A stretch of 64,000 bases of DNA from Thalassoroseus pseudoceratinae. Lineage in GTDB: Bacteria; Planctomycetota; Planctomycetia; Planctomycetales; Planctomycetaceae. Within the stretch, counting starts at the first letter, position 1. Every line of letters begins with the position of its first letter. The position numbers and the translations under genes are program-made. This document shows, one piece after another, positions 37,020 through 47,200 of the stretch. The stretch is from assembly GCF_011634775.1 (NCBI RefSeq), contig NZ_JAALXT010000003.1:1-64000 (forward strand), written 5' to 3'. The notes below the pieces were generated by a model. That model worked only from the letters and a program-made list of their open reading frames with translations, did not search any database and was not told the origin of the DNA.

Positions 37020-38378
37020 TTACGAGTGAGTTGGCGATGTCTTCCGGTTCGATAGCTGATTCTCACGGAGCACCGACGCTGCTAGCAATGCGATTGCCGG
37101 CAGTGTCGGTGCTCGCATTCGTGCGTTGGACCAATAGACCAAGTGAACCAGCATCAAACTGATGATCAACCAGAAAACGGGTTGCCAACTTGGTCGGTGA
37201 ATTTTGGAAAATGTTCCCAAGACGGCGGCAGCGAATAACGCGAGATAGAAAACTCGCACGGACCAGCGGACACCACCTTTGATCATGTCCACGGAATCCG
37301 GTGGCCCCCCAAGACGTGTCCAAAGTCGACCGACCGACTCAACAGCCGACTCCGGCGGGGAAATGCCCCAGAACCGACGGAACCGTAACCAACACGCTTG
37401 AAAGAACGTCGTCGGCTCAGAACGAATAAAATGGATGGCTCGATCACGAAGGTATCGATCGCGATCCAATTCATCGCTCGTCGCAATACCAACCGCTTGC
37501 ATGTCGTCTTCTAACGACGCTTGCCAACGCAGCAGACTTTCGCCCTCCCAGACCGTGCCGAACGGCTGGTGGACCACTTCTCTCGCGAACGTGGGGTTGT
37601 TTCCCAGCAGCAATGTGTAGCCGCCATGTGTCGTCATCAAAATTGGTCGACTGAAAACGCTCCAGTTGCGGAGCATCCATGGCGTTACAAGGATGCAGAC
37701 GACGGAAATTGTCGTCCATGGAATTCGATTTCGTAGAGAAATATGAGGTTCGTTGGCTTGGTCTCCCCAGGTACGAATGATCCATGCGATGACGGCAAAA
37801 CCGCCAAAGACCCAAAACGTTGGCCGACATAGCACCGCCAGCCCAAAAGCTGTTCCACGTAGAAACTGTTGCAGGCGGCTTGTTCCGAAGCTGAGGTAGA
37901 GCAGGCTCGCTGCTAGAAATGTCGCCAGTGTTTCTGTCATGGGTAACGCGGCATAGCGTGCGAGTAGCGGATCGCATGCGACCACACCACCTGCGAGGGT
38001 TGCTCCGACGAGTGACAAGCCAAGTCGACGAGCCGTCGCGAACGTCAGCCAAACGGTTCCCGCTGAAAGCAAAACGTGCAAGATGGCAACGCCGATGGTC
38101 AGCGGGCCAACTGCCAGCCAGCCAGAGAGTAACACCGGATAAAGTGGCGGCCGAAACGCCGTCGGCTGACCCGTGTCTGGATTGGCAAATCCATTTCCAT
38201 CGGCGATTTGCTGAGCAATTCCGAGATAACCGTCAATATCTCCGGTCAGGTCGCCACGAAGACCTAGAATAATTCCAATTCGGAGAATCATCGTGAATGT
38301 GACCAGCGTCAAACCGAGCATAATCTCTGCTCGGTTCGTCGTTGGCCGGTTTGTTTCGGATACGCTCGGTGTGGGCAT
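37020..38378 (-). CDS. Multi-spanning glycosyltransferase of the PMT/ArnT (GT39-like) type
   Basis: A 452-residue protein with about ten membrane helices. The first external loop has the acidic motif of the family (LTGDIDGYLGIAQQIADGNG), followed by GQPTAFRPPLYPVLLSGWL, the arrangement seen in dolichyl/undecaprenyl-phosphate-sugar dependent transferases. These enzymes move a sugar from a polyprenyl-phosphate carrier to protein or lipid A on the outer face of the cytoplasmic membrane. The acceptor is not deducible. The C-terminal half also contains helices (VFYLALFAAAVLGTF, FWLIISLMLVHLVYW). It is divergent from the second MMPL gene, with 66 bases between starts. Confidence 0.82.
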   Translation of the reverse strand: MPTPSVSETNRPTTNRAEIMLGLTLVTFTMILRIGIILGLRGDLTGDIDGYLGIAQQIADGNGFANPDTGQPTAFRPPLYPVLLSGWLAVGPLTIGVAILHVLLSAGTVWLTFATARRLGLSLVGATLAGGVVACDPLLARYAALPMTETLATFLAASLLYLSFGTSRLQQFLRGTAFGLAVLCRPTFWVFGGFAVIAWIIRTWGDQANEPHISLRNRIPWTTISVVCILVTPWMLRNWSVFSRPILMTTHGGYTLLLGNNPTFAREVVHQPFGTVWEGESLLRWQASLEDDMQAVGIATSDELDRDRYLRDRAIHFIRSEPTTFFQACWLRFRRFWGISPPESAVESVGRLWTRLGGPPDSVDMIKGGVRWSVRVFYLALFAAAVLGTFSKIHRPSWQPVFWLIISLMLVHLVYWSNARMRAPTLPAIALLAASVLRENQLSNRKTSPTHS

Positions 38379-38444
38379 AGACGGTTCCGCTCACGTCGAA
38401 TACGCTGCAAAAAATCTTTTATAGAATGGAAAGCGTTCGCAGTG

Positions 38445-40787
38445 ATGTCTACCCCTCCCAACGAGGAAACTTCGAGCAAGCCTCTCCGGATGCGATTGGC
38501 GGCGACTCTTGTACGCTGGCGGGGCATCCTGTTGCCAATCGCAATTGTCTTGCTGGGACTTGGGTGGTGGATCGGACGCAACTTGGAATTCGATCGCCGT
38601 ATCGAATCGCTGTATGCGTCCGACGATCCTGTGCTCCGGGACTACAGCGAAAGCAAGGCGTTGTTCGGCGGCGACGAATTCGTGATCATCGCGTTTGACG
38701 AGCCCGAATTGCTCGACGAGTTCGGCAATCTTTCTGATCAGGCCCGTAATCGCTTGGACGAATTCCGAAGCCGTCTCCACGACATTCCCGGAATCAGCAC
38801 AAGTAGCACGCAAGACTTGGCGTCCGCGTCGGCTCCGCAAACGATCGAAATTGATCTTTCAACGGTTCCCGGCTTGCTCAAGTCGTTCGTGGAAAATGCG
38901 CTGAAAGATTTTGAACTGCCCCAGGGAATCTTACACGACTTGATGCGTGGTGTGTTGATCGGGCGGAACGACGAGACGACTGCGTTGGTGCTCCGTTTGC
39001 AACCAGAAACGGAAGCGGCAATCCCCCGTGCGGAGACCATTGCCCGGATTCGTGCTGTCACCGAATCGTTCGGCACTGAGTTCGACCGTGAGATGTTCGT
39101 GGTCGGTGAACCGGTGCAAGTGTTGGATATGTTCCGATACGTCGAAGATGACGGGCAGATCCTGTTCACCGTTTCGTTGGTGTTGTTGGCGTTGGTTTTG
39201 TTGATTTTGCTCCGAAGCGTGCGATGGGTTGCGTTGCCGGTGCTGATTGTGGTCGTCACAATTGCTTGGACTCAGGCGATTCTCGTGCTCTCAGACGCAC
39301 GGCTCAGCATGGTGAGTTCCATGTTGAATTCCCTTGTGACGATCATCGGAGTCGCGACCGTGATGCACTTGGCCGTGCATTTTCGGGACCAAGGTGAAGT
39401 CGATCCCGAATCGGCCCTGCGGAACACGTTAGCCGCAAAGCTCTCTCCGATTATGTGGACCTGTCTGACAACAGCCGCCGGTTTTGCAGCGTTGTTGGCG
39501 AGCCAAATCACTCCGGTCAGTAGTTTCGGGATGATGATGACATTGGCCACCGTACTGGTTTTGTTCGCTGTCGCTACGACGCTTCCTGGTGGTGTTCTCC
39601 TTGGGAAACCTCGACACGCTGCTCCTCGTGGGGTCAGTGGACAGCGACTATCCGCACGATTGACGGTTGCTACTGATTGGACGATCCGACACCGCATCCG
39701 AGTTCTGATCGCGTTCGCCGTCATTACGGTTTTTTGCAGTCTCGGGTTTCTTCGTCTTCAGGTTGAAACGGATTTCAGCAAGAACTTCCGCGATGACAGC
39801 CCAATCGTTCGCGGTCTGAATTTTGCGGAAACACCGGATCGGTTGGGAGGTGCCGGAACTTGGGAAGTGAATTTTCCCGCTCCTTCGGAACTTTCAGAAG
39901 CATTTGTGGAACGTGTCGAAAAACTTACGAAGCGACTCCGGGACGAATTTACAAAGGACGACGGCACCGGTGAGATTTCCAAGGTTCTGAGTGTGAGCGA
40001 TGGCGTGAACGCAGTGCCGAAACGTCCGTTCGTGACTCAGAATTTTGAGCGGCAATTGACGGTCCTGAAACAAGTGCAGCCGGAGTTTCTTCCATCGTTG
40101 TACAACCCAGAAGCGGGACGGATGCGGATCGTACTCCGGGCACCGGAACGACAACCGGCGGGTGCGAAGCTCGACCTGATTCGACGTGTTCGAGACGTCT
40201 CGCAAACTTGGGTGGACGAGGAGCTGGGCGAACAATTCCCGCAAGCGAAAGCAAAAACGACCGGGTTGTTCGTACTGTTGGCCTTCCTCATTCAAAGTCT
40301 ATTGAGCGATCAGGTGACGAGTTTCGTGTTGGCCGTGATCGGTATTGGACTGATGATGCTACTGGCTTTCCGCGATTGGCGAACCGCGTTGGTGGCGGTG
40401 GCTCCGAACATCTTTCCGATCATCTTTGTCATCGGCGTGATGGGTTGGTTGGGGGTGCCGATCAACATTGCGACGGCGATGATCGCCAGCGTTTCGATCG
40501 GACTCACGGTCGATTCGAGCATTCACTACATTTTCGGCTACCGCATCGCCCGTGCTGCCGGGTTGTCTTGCGAGGCCGCATTGCGAGAGACACATGCTTC
40601 GGTCGGTCGGGCATTGGTGTACGCAAACTTGGCGTTGATTGCCGGATTCAGCGTGCTGACACTTTCTCACTTCATTCCGCTGGTGTACTTCGGAATTCTC
40701 GTCAGCTTGGCGATGCTTGGAGGTTTGGCCGGCAATCTGCTCCTGCTGCCCGTGTTATTGGGGTGGACGGATCGTGAGGTTGCTTAA
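38445..40787 (+). CDS. MMPL/RND superfamily exporter, second copy
   Basis: A 780-residue protein with the RND twofold layout. Helix 1 is ILLPIAIVLLGLGWWIG, then an external loop with GGDEFVIIAFDEPELL, and helices 2-6 between about residues 240 and 390. Helix 7 is VLIAFAVITVFCSLGFLRL, then the second loop and helices 8-12. The last bundle contains MIASVSIGLTVDSSIHYIFG, the counterpart of the charged relay helix. The cargo may be lipid or hopanoid-like but is unknown. GTG at 38442 is directly followed by ATG at 38445; I use the ATG. The TPR gene follows after 30 bases, so the pair is likely an operon. It shares family but not close sequence with the exporter at 24152. Confidence 0.85.
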   Translation: MSTPPNEETSSKPLRMRLAATLVRWRGILLPIAIVLLGLGWWIGRNLEFDRRIESLYASDDPVLRDYSESKALFGGDEFVIIAFDEPELLDEFGNLSDQARNRLDEFRSRLHDIPGISTSSTQDLASASAPQTIEIDLSTVPGLLKSFVENALKDFELPQGILHDLMRGVLIGRNDETTALVLRLQPETEAAIPRAETIARIRAVTESFGTEFDREMFVVGEPVQVLDMFRYVEDDGQILFTVSLVLLALVLLILLRSVRWVALPVLIVVVTIAWTQAILVLSDARLSMVSSMLNSLVTIIGVATVMHLAVHFRDQGEVDPESALRNTLAAKLSPIMWTCLTTAAGFAALLASQITPVSSFGMMMTLATVLVLFAVATTLPGGVLLGKPRHAAPRGVSGQRLSARLTVATDWTIRHRIRVLIAFAVITVFCSLGFLRLQVETDFSKNFRDDSPIVRGLNFAETPDRLGGAGTWEVNFPAPSELSEAFVERVEKLTKRLRDEFTKDDGTGEISKVLSVSDGVNAVPKRPFVTQNFERQLTVLKQVQPEFLPSLYNPEAGRMRIVLRAPERQPAGAKLDLIRRVRDVSQTWVDEELGEQFPQAKAKTTGLFVLLAFLIQSLLSDQVTSFVLAVIGIGLMMLLAFRDWRTALVAVAPNIFPIIFVIGVMGWLGVPINIATAMIASVSIGLTVDSSIHYIFGYRIARAAGLSCEAALRETHASVGRALVYANLALIAGFSVLTLSHFIPLVYFGILVSLAMLGGLAGNLLLLPVLLGWTDREVA

Positions 40788-40817
40788 ACAATACAACAGG
40801 TTTTCCATGTCGAACTC

Positions 40818-43370
40818 TTGTGTGAAACGTGTTTCTTGATTCGAATTCTCTTCGCGCTCAATATTGCTTTTTTCAGTGTCTCGGTTGCTTCCGCTGACGA
40901 GGCTCTCGAACGGTATTTCGCCGGGTTACGTGATCGCCAGTTATACTTTGTGGCGGAAAGTTTCGGTCTTGGTCGTTTAGCTGAAACGAATTTGCTCGAT
41001 GCCGAACGGATTACACTCGCCGTCGAACTTTCCCGAACGTATTGTCATCACGCCACCACGGTCCTCGACGCGGAACGATCCACGTATTGGCAGCAAGCGA
41101 CTCAAGTCTTGGAACGTGTTCGTGACACTCTTCCGCAGCATCCGCGTCTGATCGAGTTGGACGTGCAAGATGCGATGGTGCCCGTGAGTCGTGTGGAGTT
41201 CCTGACCCACCAACTTGCGTTGTATCCGAACAACCGCAAACTTCGCTCTCAAGTTGCGACAACCGCCGAGTCCGCGATTGAGAAACTCACGAGTGTCGAA
41301 GACCGATTGAACCGGATCAAACCGCAGCCGGATTCTGTGGATGCGTTCGATCTTTGGGAACTGAAATCGCTTCGGCAATCGGTTTGGCTCGCCCTTGGAA
41401 CGACATGGCAACATCACGCTGATGTCACAGACGCTGCCGGTTCGCGTTCGCAATCTGCGAAGTGGCTGGAAGCATGTGCCCGGGAAAAAGCCGACGTCGA
41501 ATTGCCGGCGCGTGCCCGAGTCGCGTGGGCCGGTCAATTGCGTGAACAGGGCGAATGGAATCGGGCAGAACGGTTGTTGCAAACGGTCGCGGAAAGTCAT
41601 CCATCCGCAGAGATTGCAGATTCTGTGCTCGTCGAACGGGTGCGATTGCTGCTCGCCGAAGGAAAAGCCCCCGACGCGGCGGAACTGTTGCAAAAGCATC
41701 GGCAACGTGTTTCGCAAGTATCGGGGGAGCTGAGTTTTTGGCACGTACACACCCTCGCGGAGTTGCGTCGCATTACCGTCGAGAAAGGGCAACCAGCCGA
41801 AACGCAACAGCTGGAACGGCTCATCCGTGACGCGGTCGAGCGGACGGACGTGCTCATCGGTGGATATTGGGCTGCGCGGTCACATCGTGTCTGGAAGAAC
41901 ATTCAATCCGACATTCAATACGGGCCCGAGATATCGAAAATCGTGCGTCACGCGGAAGCCGCCGTCGCCGAGGCAGATTGGTCACTGGCTCAGAAACGCT
42001 ACGAGTCCGCAATCGAGAAGGCAATCGAGAGGAACCGGCGTGAGGTGATCTTTGAGCTAAGCGACACGCGGGCATCCCTTTTGATTCGTCAGGGAAAATA
42101 TGCAATCGCTGCGGAGGGGCTTGCGACGCTGGTGATGGAGTTTCCCGACCAACCACGAACCGCGGAATTGGATTTGCTTCGTGCGATTTGCTTGGGCAAG
42201 GTTTACCAGCAACAGCCGACATCGGCGAATCGTGAAACCTACTCGATGACGCTGCAGACGCACTTGAAGAAGTTCCCGCAATCACCGACGACGGCCGAAG
42301 CCCGTTGGATGTTGGGCTCTCTGCAAGAAGCCCGACTGCAACACACCGAGGCTCTGAATTATTACGAAGCGATTCCGTTGGAACACCCACGCGGACCGTT
42401 CTCACGAACGGCCGCGGCACGGTGTCAGTTCAAGATTGTCCGTTGGTTGGAAACGCTGGAACGTCGTGAACAAGATGCATCCCGAAAACAGGCGATCGTC
42501 GAGAAACGAGCCGAATGGGAACGCCGTGCGATTCAGCAACTTACGCAGTGGATGACACCGTTCCCCGAAACCGCAACCGACCAGAATGCCTGGCAAGCGG
42601 AAATCGCAGTTTGGTTGGCTCGGCTGAATCTCGAACGCAATCCCCCCCGCTTTGCCGCTGCTGAAGATGCACTTGCGAAAGTCGTTCGAGCAGAATCCCA
42701 GTCCTCGACAAAGTCGAATCGTTGGCAGCAAGTTGTTGATTTGGCCGTCGTTGAACGGATTCATGCATTCGCCGGGCGACAGCGGTTCTCTGATGCTCTC
42801 GCAGTGGCAAATGCCATTCCACAGATCGAACCCAAGCGGCGTCTCGAACTACTTCGACAGTTGCAGAAACTCGAAGTCGAAGCTGAAGATTCAACCCAAC
42901 GCCAGTGGGGAAAGTTGCTGCTGAGTATCGCGGAACCGCTGGAGGATGCACGAGAGACTCTTGATCAGACCGATTTGCAAACGATTGACCTCGCGTTGGC
43001 TCAGGCGTTGACATTGGTTGGTCAATCGGAACGAGCGGCGAAAATCTATTCGCGTCTGACGGCTAAAGGAATGGTCGATCCTGAAGTAATGGCGGCAGCT
43101 GCCAGGAATCTGAACCGTGAAACGGACGCCGAATCACTTGCTCGTGCCCAGACGTATTGGCAACGCGTTGAGAAGATGACACAACCGGGCACGGATGCGT
43201 GGTTCGCAGCGCGATTTCACAATTTGGAGTTGATGCTTCGGACTGGTAACGTCGCGGAGTTCCGAAAGTTAATGCAAGTCACCACGATTCTCCATCCCCA
43301 ACTCGGGGGACCGAAATGGCGATCGAAATTCCAGCAACTCGAAAAACAAGCACCGCGGAAGTCTCGGTAA
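40818..43370 (+). CDS. Large exported TPR-repeat protein
   Basis: An 850-residue protein with a signal-like N-terminus (IRILFALNIAFFSVSVASADEA) and helical TPR/HAT-like repeats almost throughout, for example RARVAWAGQLREQGEWNRAERLLQ, ARWMLGSLQEARLQHTEALN and DLALAQALTLVGQSERAAKIY. It probably works outside the cytoplasmic membrane as an assembly factor for the exporter encoded just before it. The start is unusual: only TTG codons (40818, 40836) are available in frame, while an ATG at 40807 opens a different frame that stops after ten codons. The tail is overlapped by an in-frame extension of the next gene. Confidence 0.78.
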   Translation: MCETCFLIRILFALNIAFFSVSVASADEALERYFAGLRDRQLYFVAESFGLGRLAETNLLDAERITLAVELSRTYCHHATTVLDAERSTYWQQATQVLERVRDTLPQHPRLIELDVQDAMVPVSRVEFLTHQLALYPNNRKLRSQVATTAESAIEKLTSVEDRLNRIKPQPDSVDAFDLWELKSLRQSVWLALGTTWQHHADVTDAAGSRSQSAKWLEACAREKADVELPARARVAWAGQLREQGEWNRAERLLQTVAESHPSAEIADSVLVERVRLLLAEGKAPDAAELLQKHRQRVSQVSGELSFWHVHTLAELRRITVEKGQPAETQQLERLIRDAVERTDVLIGGYWAARSHRVWKNIQSDIQYGPEISKIVRHAEAAVAEADWSLAQKRYESAIEKAIERNRREVIFELSDTRASLLIRQGKYAIAAEGLATLVMEFPDQPRTAELDLLRAICLGKVYQQQPTSANRETYSMTLQTHLKKFPQSPTTAEARWMLGSLQEARLQHTEALNYYEAIPLEHPRGPFSRTAAARCQFKIVRWLETLERREQDASRKQAIVEKRAEWERRAIQQLTQWMTPFPETATDQNAWQAEIAVWLARLNLERNPPRFAAAEDALAKVVRAESQSSTKSNRWQQVVDLAVVERIHAFAGRQRFSDALAVANAIPQIEPKRRLELLRQLQKLEVEAEDSTQRQWGKLLLSIAEPLEDARETLDQTDLQTIDLALAQALTLVGQSERAAKIYSRLTAKGMVDPEVMAAAARNLNRETDAESLARAQTYWQRVEKMTQPGTDAWFAARFHNLELMLRTGNVAEFRKLMQVTTILHPQLGGPKWRSKFQQLEKQAPRKSR

Positions 43371-43408
43371 TCAAGCTTCTCGCGGCTAAAAAAATTGACG
43401 GACAAGGT

Positions 43409-44281
43409 ATGTGGACCTGGACGAAAAAACGATTTCAACGCTTCAAAACGACCGCGAAACAATTCAAACGCGACGACGGCACGCTGATGGCAGCCGCGGT
43501 TGCGTACTATGCTGCGTTGGCTCTGTTTCCGTTGCTGCTCGTATTGATCTCGGTCTTGGGGGTCATTACTCGCACAACCAATATGGGGCAAAACGCCCAG
43601 AAGCAAATCTTGGACGCCGTCAGTCAACAAGGTTCAGAAGTGCTTCGTGCTCAGGTGGCCGACATCCTCAAACAAGTCGAAACCGGTGCCGCTGTTGGCG
43701 GTTGGTGGGGGGCTTTGGGACTCCTTTTCACGGCGATCGCGTTGTTCGCTCACTTCGAGCGTGCCTTCGACAACATTTGGAATGTGGCGGAGCAGAAAAG
43801 TAAAGGCGTGATCGCTTCGATCAAGTATGTTCTGCTCGAACGAGCCCGAGCGTTTCTGATGTTGTGTGGCTTGGGCGTCATGGTCGTGGCAGTGTTCCTG
43901 TCGGGTATGACGATTCACGCGATCGAGTCGGTCGCGTCCCAATGGATTCCGCTGCCCACGATTGCGGTGACGACCCTCGAATTTACGGTCACAATCTTGT
44001 TGAACCTGACGATCTTTGCGTTGCTCTATCGTTGGCTGCCGAAATCCGATGTCCGCTGGCGAGATGCCGCACGCGGTGCCGCGTTCGTCGCCATCGGTTG
44101 GGAAATCGGTCGATACGTCCTTGCCAATGTCCTCATCGGAACCAAATACACAAACGCATATGGTGCTGTCGGATCATTCCTGGCGGTGATGCTCTGGCTG
44201 TACTACATCAGTTTGCTGATCTTTTTCGGTGCGGAGTACGTGCAAGTGTTGTCGGACTCGTCGGGAAAAGACGAAGATTAG
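43409..44281 (+). CDS. YihY/BrkB family inner-membrane protein
   Basis: About 290 residues and six membrane helices. Family signatures include DDGTLMAAAVAYYAALALFP near the start, the WWGALGLLFTAIALFAHFERAFD segment (in pieces), ARGAAFVAIGWEIGRYVL and a last helix NAYGAVGSFLAVMLWLYYIS. The family was once mislabelled as ribonuclease BN; its transport role is unproven. The frame is open back to an ATG at 43316 inside the TPR gene, but the extra residues look like a shadow of that gene, so I use 43409. It lies 38 bases after the TPR stop, probably in the same operon, and converges with the phosphodiesterase gene (9-base gap). Confidence 0.88.
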   Translation: MWTWTKKRFQRFKTTAKQFKRDDGTLMAAAVAYYAALALFPLLLVLISVLGVITRTTNMGQNAQKQILDAVSQQGSEVLRAQVADILKQVETGAAVGGWWGALGLLFTAIALFAHFERAFDNIWNVAEQKSKGVIASIKYVLLERARAFLMLCGLGVMVVAVFLSGMTIHAIESVASQWIPLPTIAVTTLEFTVTILLNLTIFALLYRWLPKSDVRWRDAARGAAFVAIGWEIGRYVLANVLIGTKYTNAYGAVGSFLAVMLWLYYISLLIFFGAEYVQVLSDSSGKDED

Positions 44282-44290
44282 CCGACCCGT

Positions 44291-47200
44291 TTACGGGACA
44301 GCCACTTCCGACGGCACACGATGGAAGGAATTGATCGCATGATCGATGCCATCCTCGACCACGTTGAGTGCTGTCTCGTCAATCAACTTGATCAGTACCA
44401 GCTGCGCGAATCGATACGTCTCACGGAATACACACTGGGCGGCGTCAATCGTGCCGTTGACGAGTTTCAGTCCCGGAAGTGATTCTCGACCGAAGACACC
44501 GGCAGCCTTACGGTTGAGACGGGATGCACCGACTTGCAGTTCGTCGATTCCTCGATCGATTCGTGACAGGTTCCCCAGGGCCGTGATGGTGTAATCGCCG
44601 AGGCCTACGTTGGAAACATCCAACGCGCGGGCCGTTCCGCTGAGAAAACAGTTTGCCTTCCAACGGACCCAGAGATCGTGGCGTTCCAAACGTCGTAGCA
44701 TTGGCTGGCCACCGCCCGTTAACGGACTCGCCACATCGTCCGCCAAACGCACGATGTTGATGTCGGTGACAGTCACCAGATTCCGACCGATGTTATTGAG
44801 GTCAAACGGACTATCAGGTTTGTTGATGGATTTCGGCAGATACCGATACGGGGGATTCGCACGATACGCCAGCGGATGCCAAGCTTGTAGGTCGACATCA
44901 TGCCAATACACCGGACGAAGTTGGACCGCACGCCGGATGGGAGTGGCCTGCAGGCGCGAAGTTTGATCATCGAGCGGTTCCGGCGGCGGAGCGACCGGCA
45001 ACGGCGGAAGACTCTCGGCCGAACTCAAACGGACGGTTCCTGGTTCATGCTCCGAAAGAATCTCGGGCGGCAAAGAACCGTCGTAAATCAGCCGCAGAGC
45101 CGACCCCTCGAGTTCACTCGCGTTGTACGGTGTTTGAGTCAGTTCAAGAAGTGTCGGTGTCAGGTCCGCCAATCGACACGGTACGTCAATTCGCGTTCCA
45201 CGCCGGATCGTGGGGCCGGACATAAACAACGTGGCTCGCATGGCATCAGCCAATGGGTGACCATGCATGGTGCCCGGAGATGCGGACGTTCCAAAGTACC
45301 AGCCCGGTCGCGCGGTCACGACCAGATCAGGGGCGTATTCACGTTCGCGTTCCCGCAGGTTCGCCTGCCAAAGAAGATGTCGGGTCAAGGTGACAACGCT
45401 ATCCGGGTAATCTGTCGGCAATGTGAGATGGAGCCAGGTCCGTTCGTCGTGGAACTTGCTCAATGTCTCGGCACGATGAAACTTCAAGAGCCCTAAGGGG
45501 TCAACTTGTGGATTTGGAACCGCACGCCAAGCCACCTCGCCGCTACTCAACGGCTGGACATTGTCGACCACCGAATACCGGTAGTGCCAGCGTCCGTCAT
45601 TGGTTTGCGTCCGCTCGATCACCGCTTTCCCACGGTCTCGAGTGGAAATTAAGATCGAACAATCCGTCAGCTTCATCATGACCAAGTCGATTGGCGATGC
45701 TCGATGACCGGTGCTCGGCTGCGTGGTTTCAATGGATGTGAGCGTTTCGACCAAATTGACCGGTGGCAGATGGTCTGCGATACGATAACTCAGCAAATGA
45801 GCGGGTTTGGATCGCGGCATCCATTGGCCAGATTGGTAATGTGCGGCTGGCAGAAAGACACGTGCCGCCCCGTCAAAATCGCCATCGATGAAAACGAACT
45901 CCTGCCCACGATCCCCAGGATGCCGGTTGGAGAACCGATGTTGTCGAACAGATAGTCCCATTCCGCCACCGCTCCAACGGCCATCCTTGGAGATTTCTCG
46001 CGGTGCAAAAAAGAACTCATTTGCCAAATCGAAATGAGTCAAGTGTTGATGCCGTCCACCATGGTGCCCGTGATCGCTGATCAGCATGAAATAGGTGCGG
46101 CTCAATCGGTTCTGCTCACGCAATTGGTGCACCACTTGGCCGATTAACCGGTCGGCTTCGGCAATCGTTCGGCGTGTGAGCCCGAATTGTCCTCGGATTT
46201 TTTTGTGACTTACGGAGTCTGTCTCGGGCAGCCAAACGACAGTCACCGGATGTTCTCGATCGAGCAGCCGGAATTGCGTGTAGTGCGTGTTGGCTTCGTC
46301 GATGTACTTCCATGCCTCATGGGTGTGAAAGTAGCACATATGACGCACCAATGACCGACTCCACAACAACGGCGGCGTGTCCGTCATCATCGGCAGCACA
46401 CCGGTGGCCCAGTCTTTTCCCACTCGTCGTAGGTGTTCATAGAGGGGCGGGACGTTGGTGACACGGGACTCCCGATAAACCCGTTCCGCCTCATCACCAC
46501 TTACCAGGCCGACCGTCTTCTCGTGGAGTTTCTGAGTCAGCTTCGGCCAACCGACCGGTGAGAGCGTGGTCGACGAACGGTGCGGCCCGAGCGGGTCCAA
46601 ATAGGAATCGGAGTGCAACAATCGCCGACTGAATCGCACTTGCCCTTTCACGCCATGTCGGTCGGAGAAACAACCCGTCCACATCGTCGCATTGGACGTA
46701 ATGGTGTCGGACGGAAACGCGGTAAATGCGTTGCTCATCCACGTGCCGCCAGAGACGAACAACTCATTGATGTTCGGAATATGCCCCATCGCAGCCATTT
46801 CGCGGATGACGTCTGGTCGAAGACCGTCCATATAGAACACAACGACCTGAGCATTCGGAATGGCACCGCCAGGCATGGCATTCAGATTGGCTCTCGCGAG
46901 ACGCAAATCCATGTTTTGGTCGATGACATTCTCTGCGGACATCGGTCGCAAAACGCCTGATTCGATCCTGGCTACGAACTCACCCGTGTTGTCGGCGTGA
47001 TGAAAATCGTTCACAGCCAACCACAGCGGTCCAGTGTGACTGGCGATCCAACTTTTCCCTCGACCGATGAAGAAAGGCGGTTGGTTGCCGATGCGTCCAA
47101 TCAGACTGAAGCACGGGGCCGGTCCTGCTCCAGCGGCAGGAAGCGGAAATTGTCGACCGATAATTTCGTCGGTATGGAGAAAGGTTCCGGCCGGATCGAG

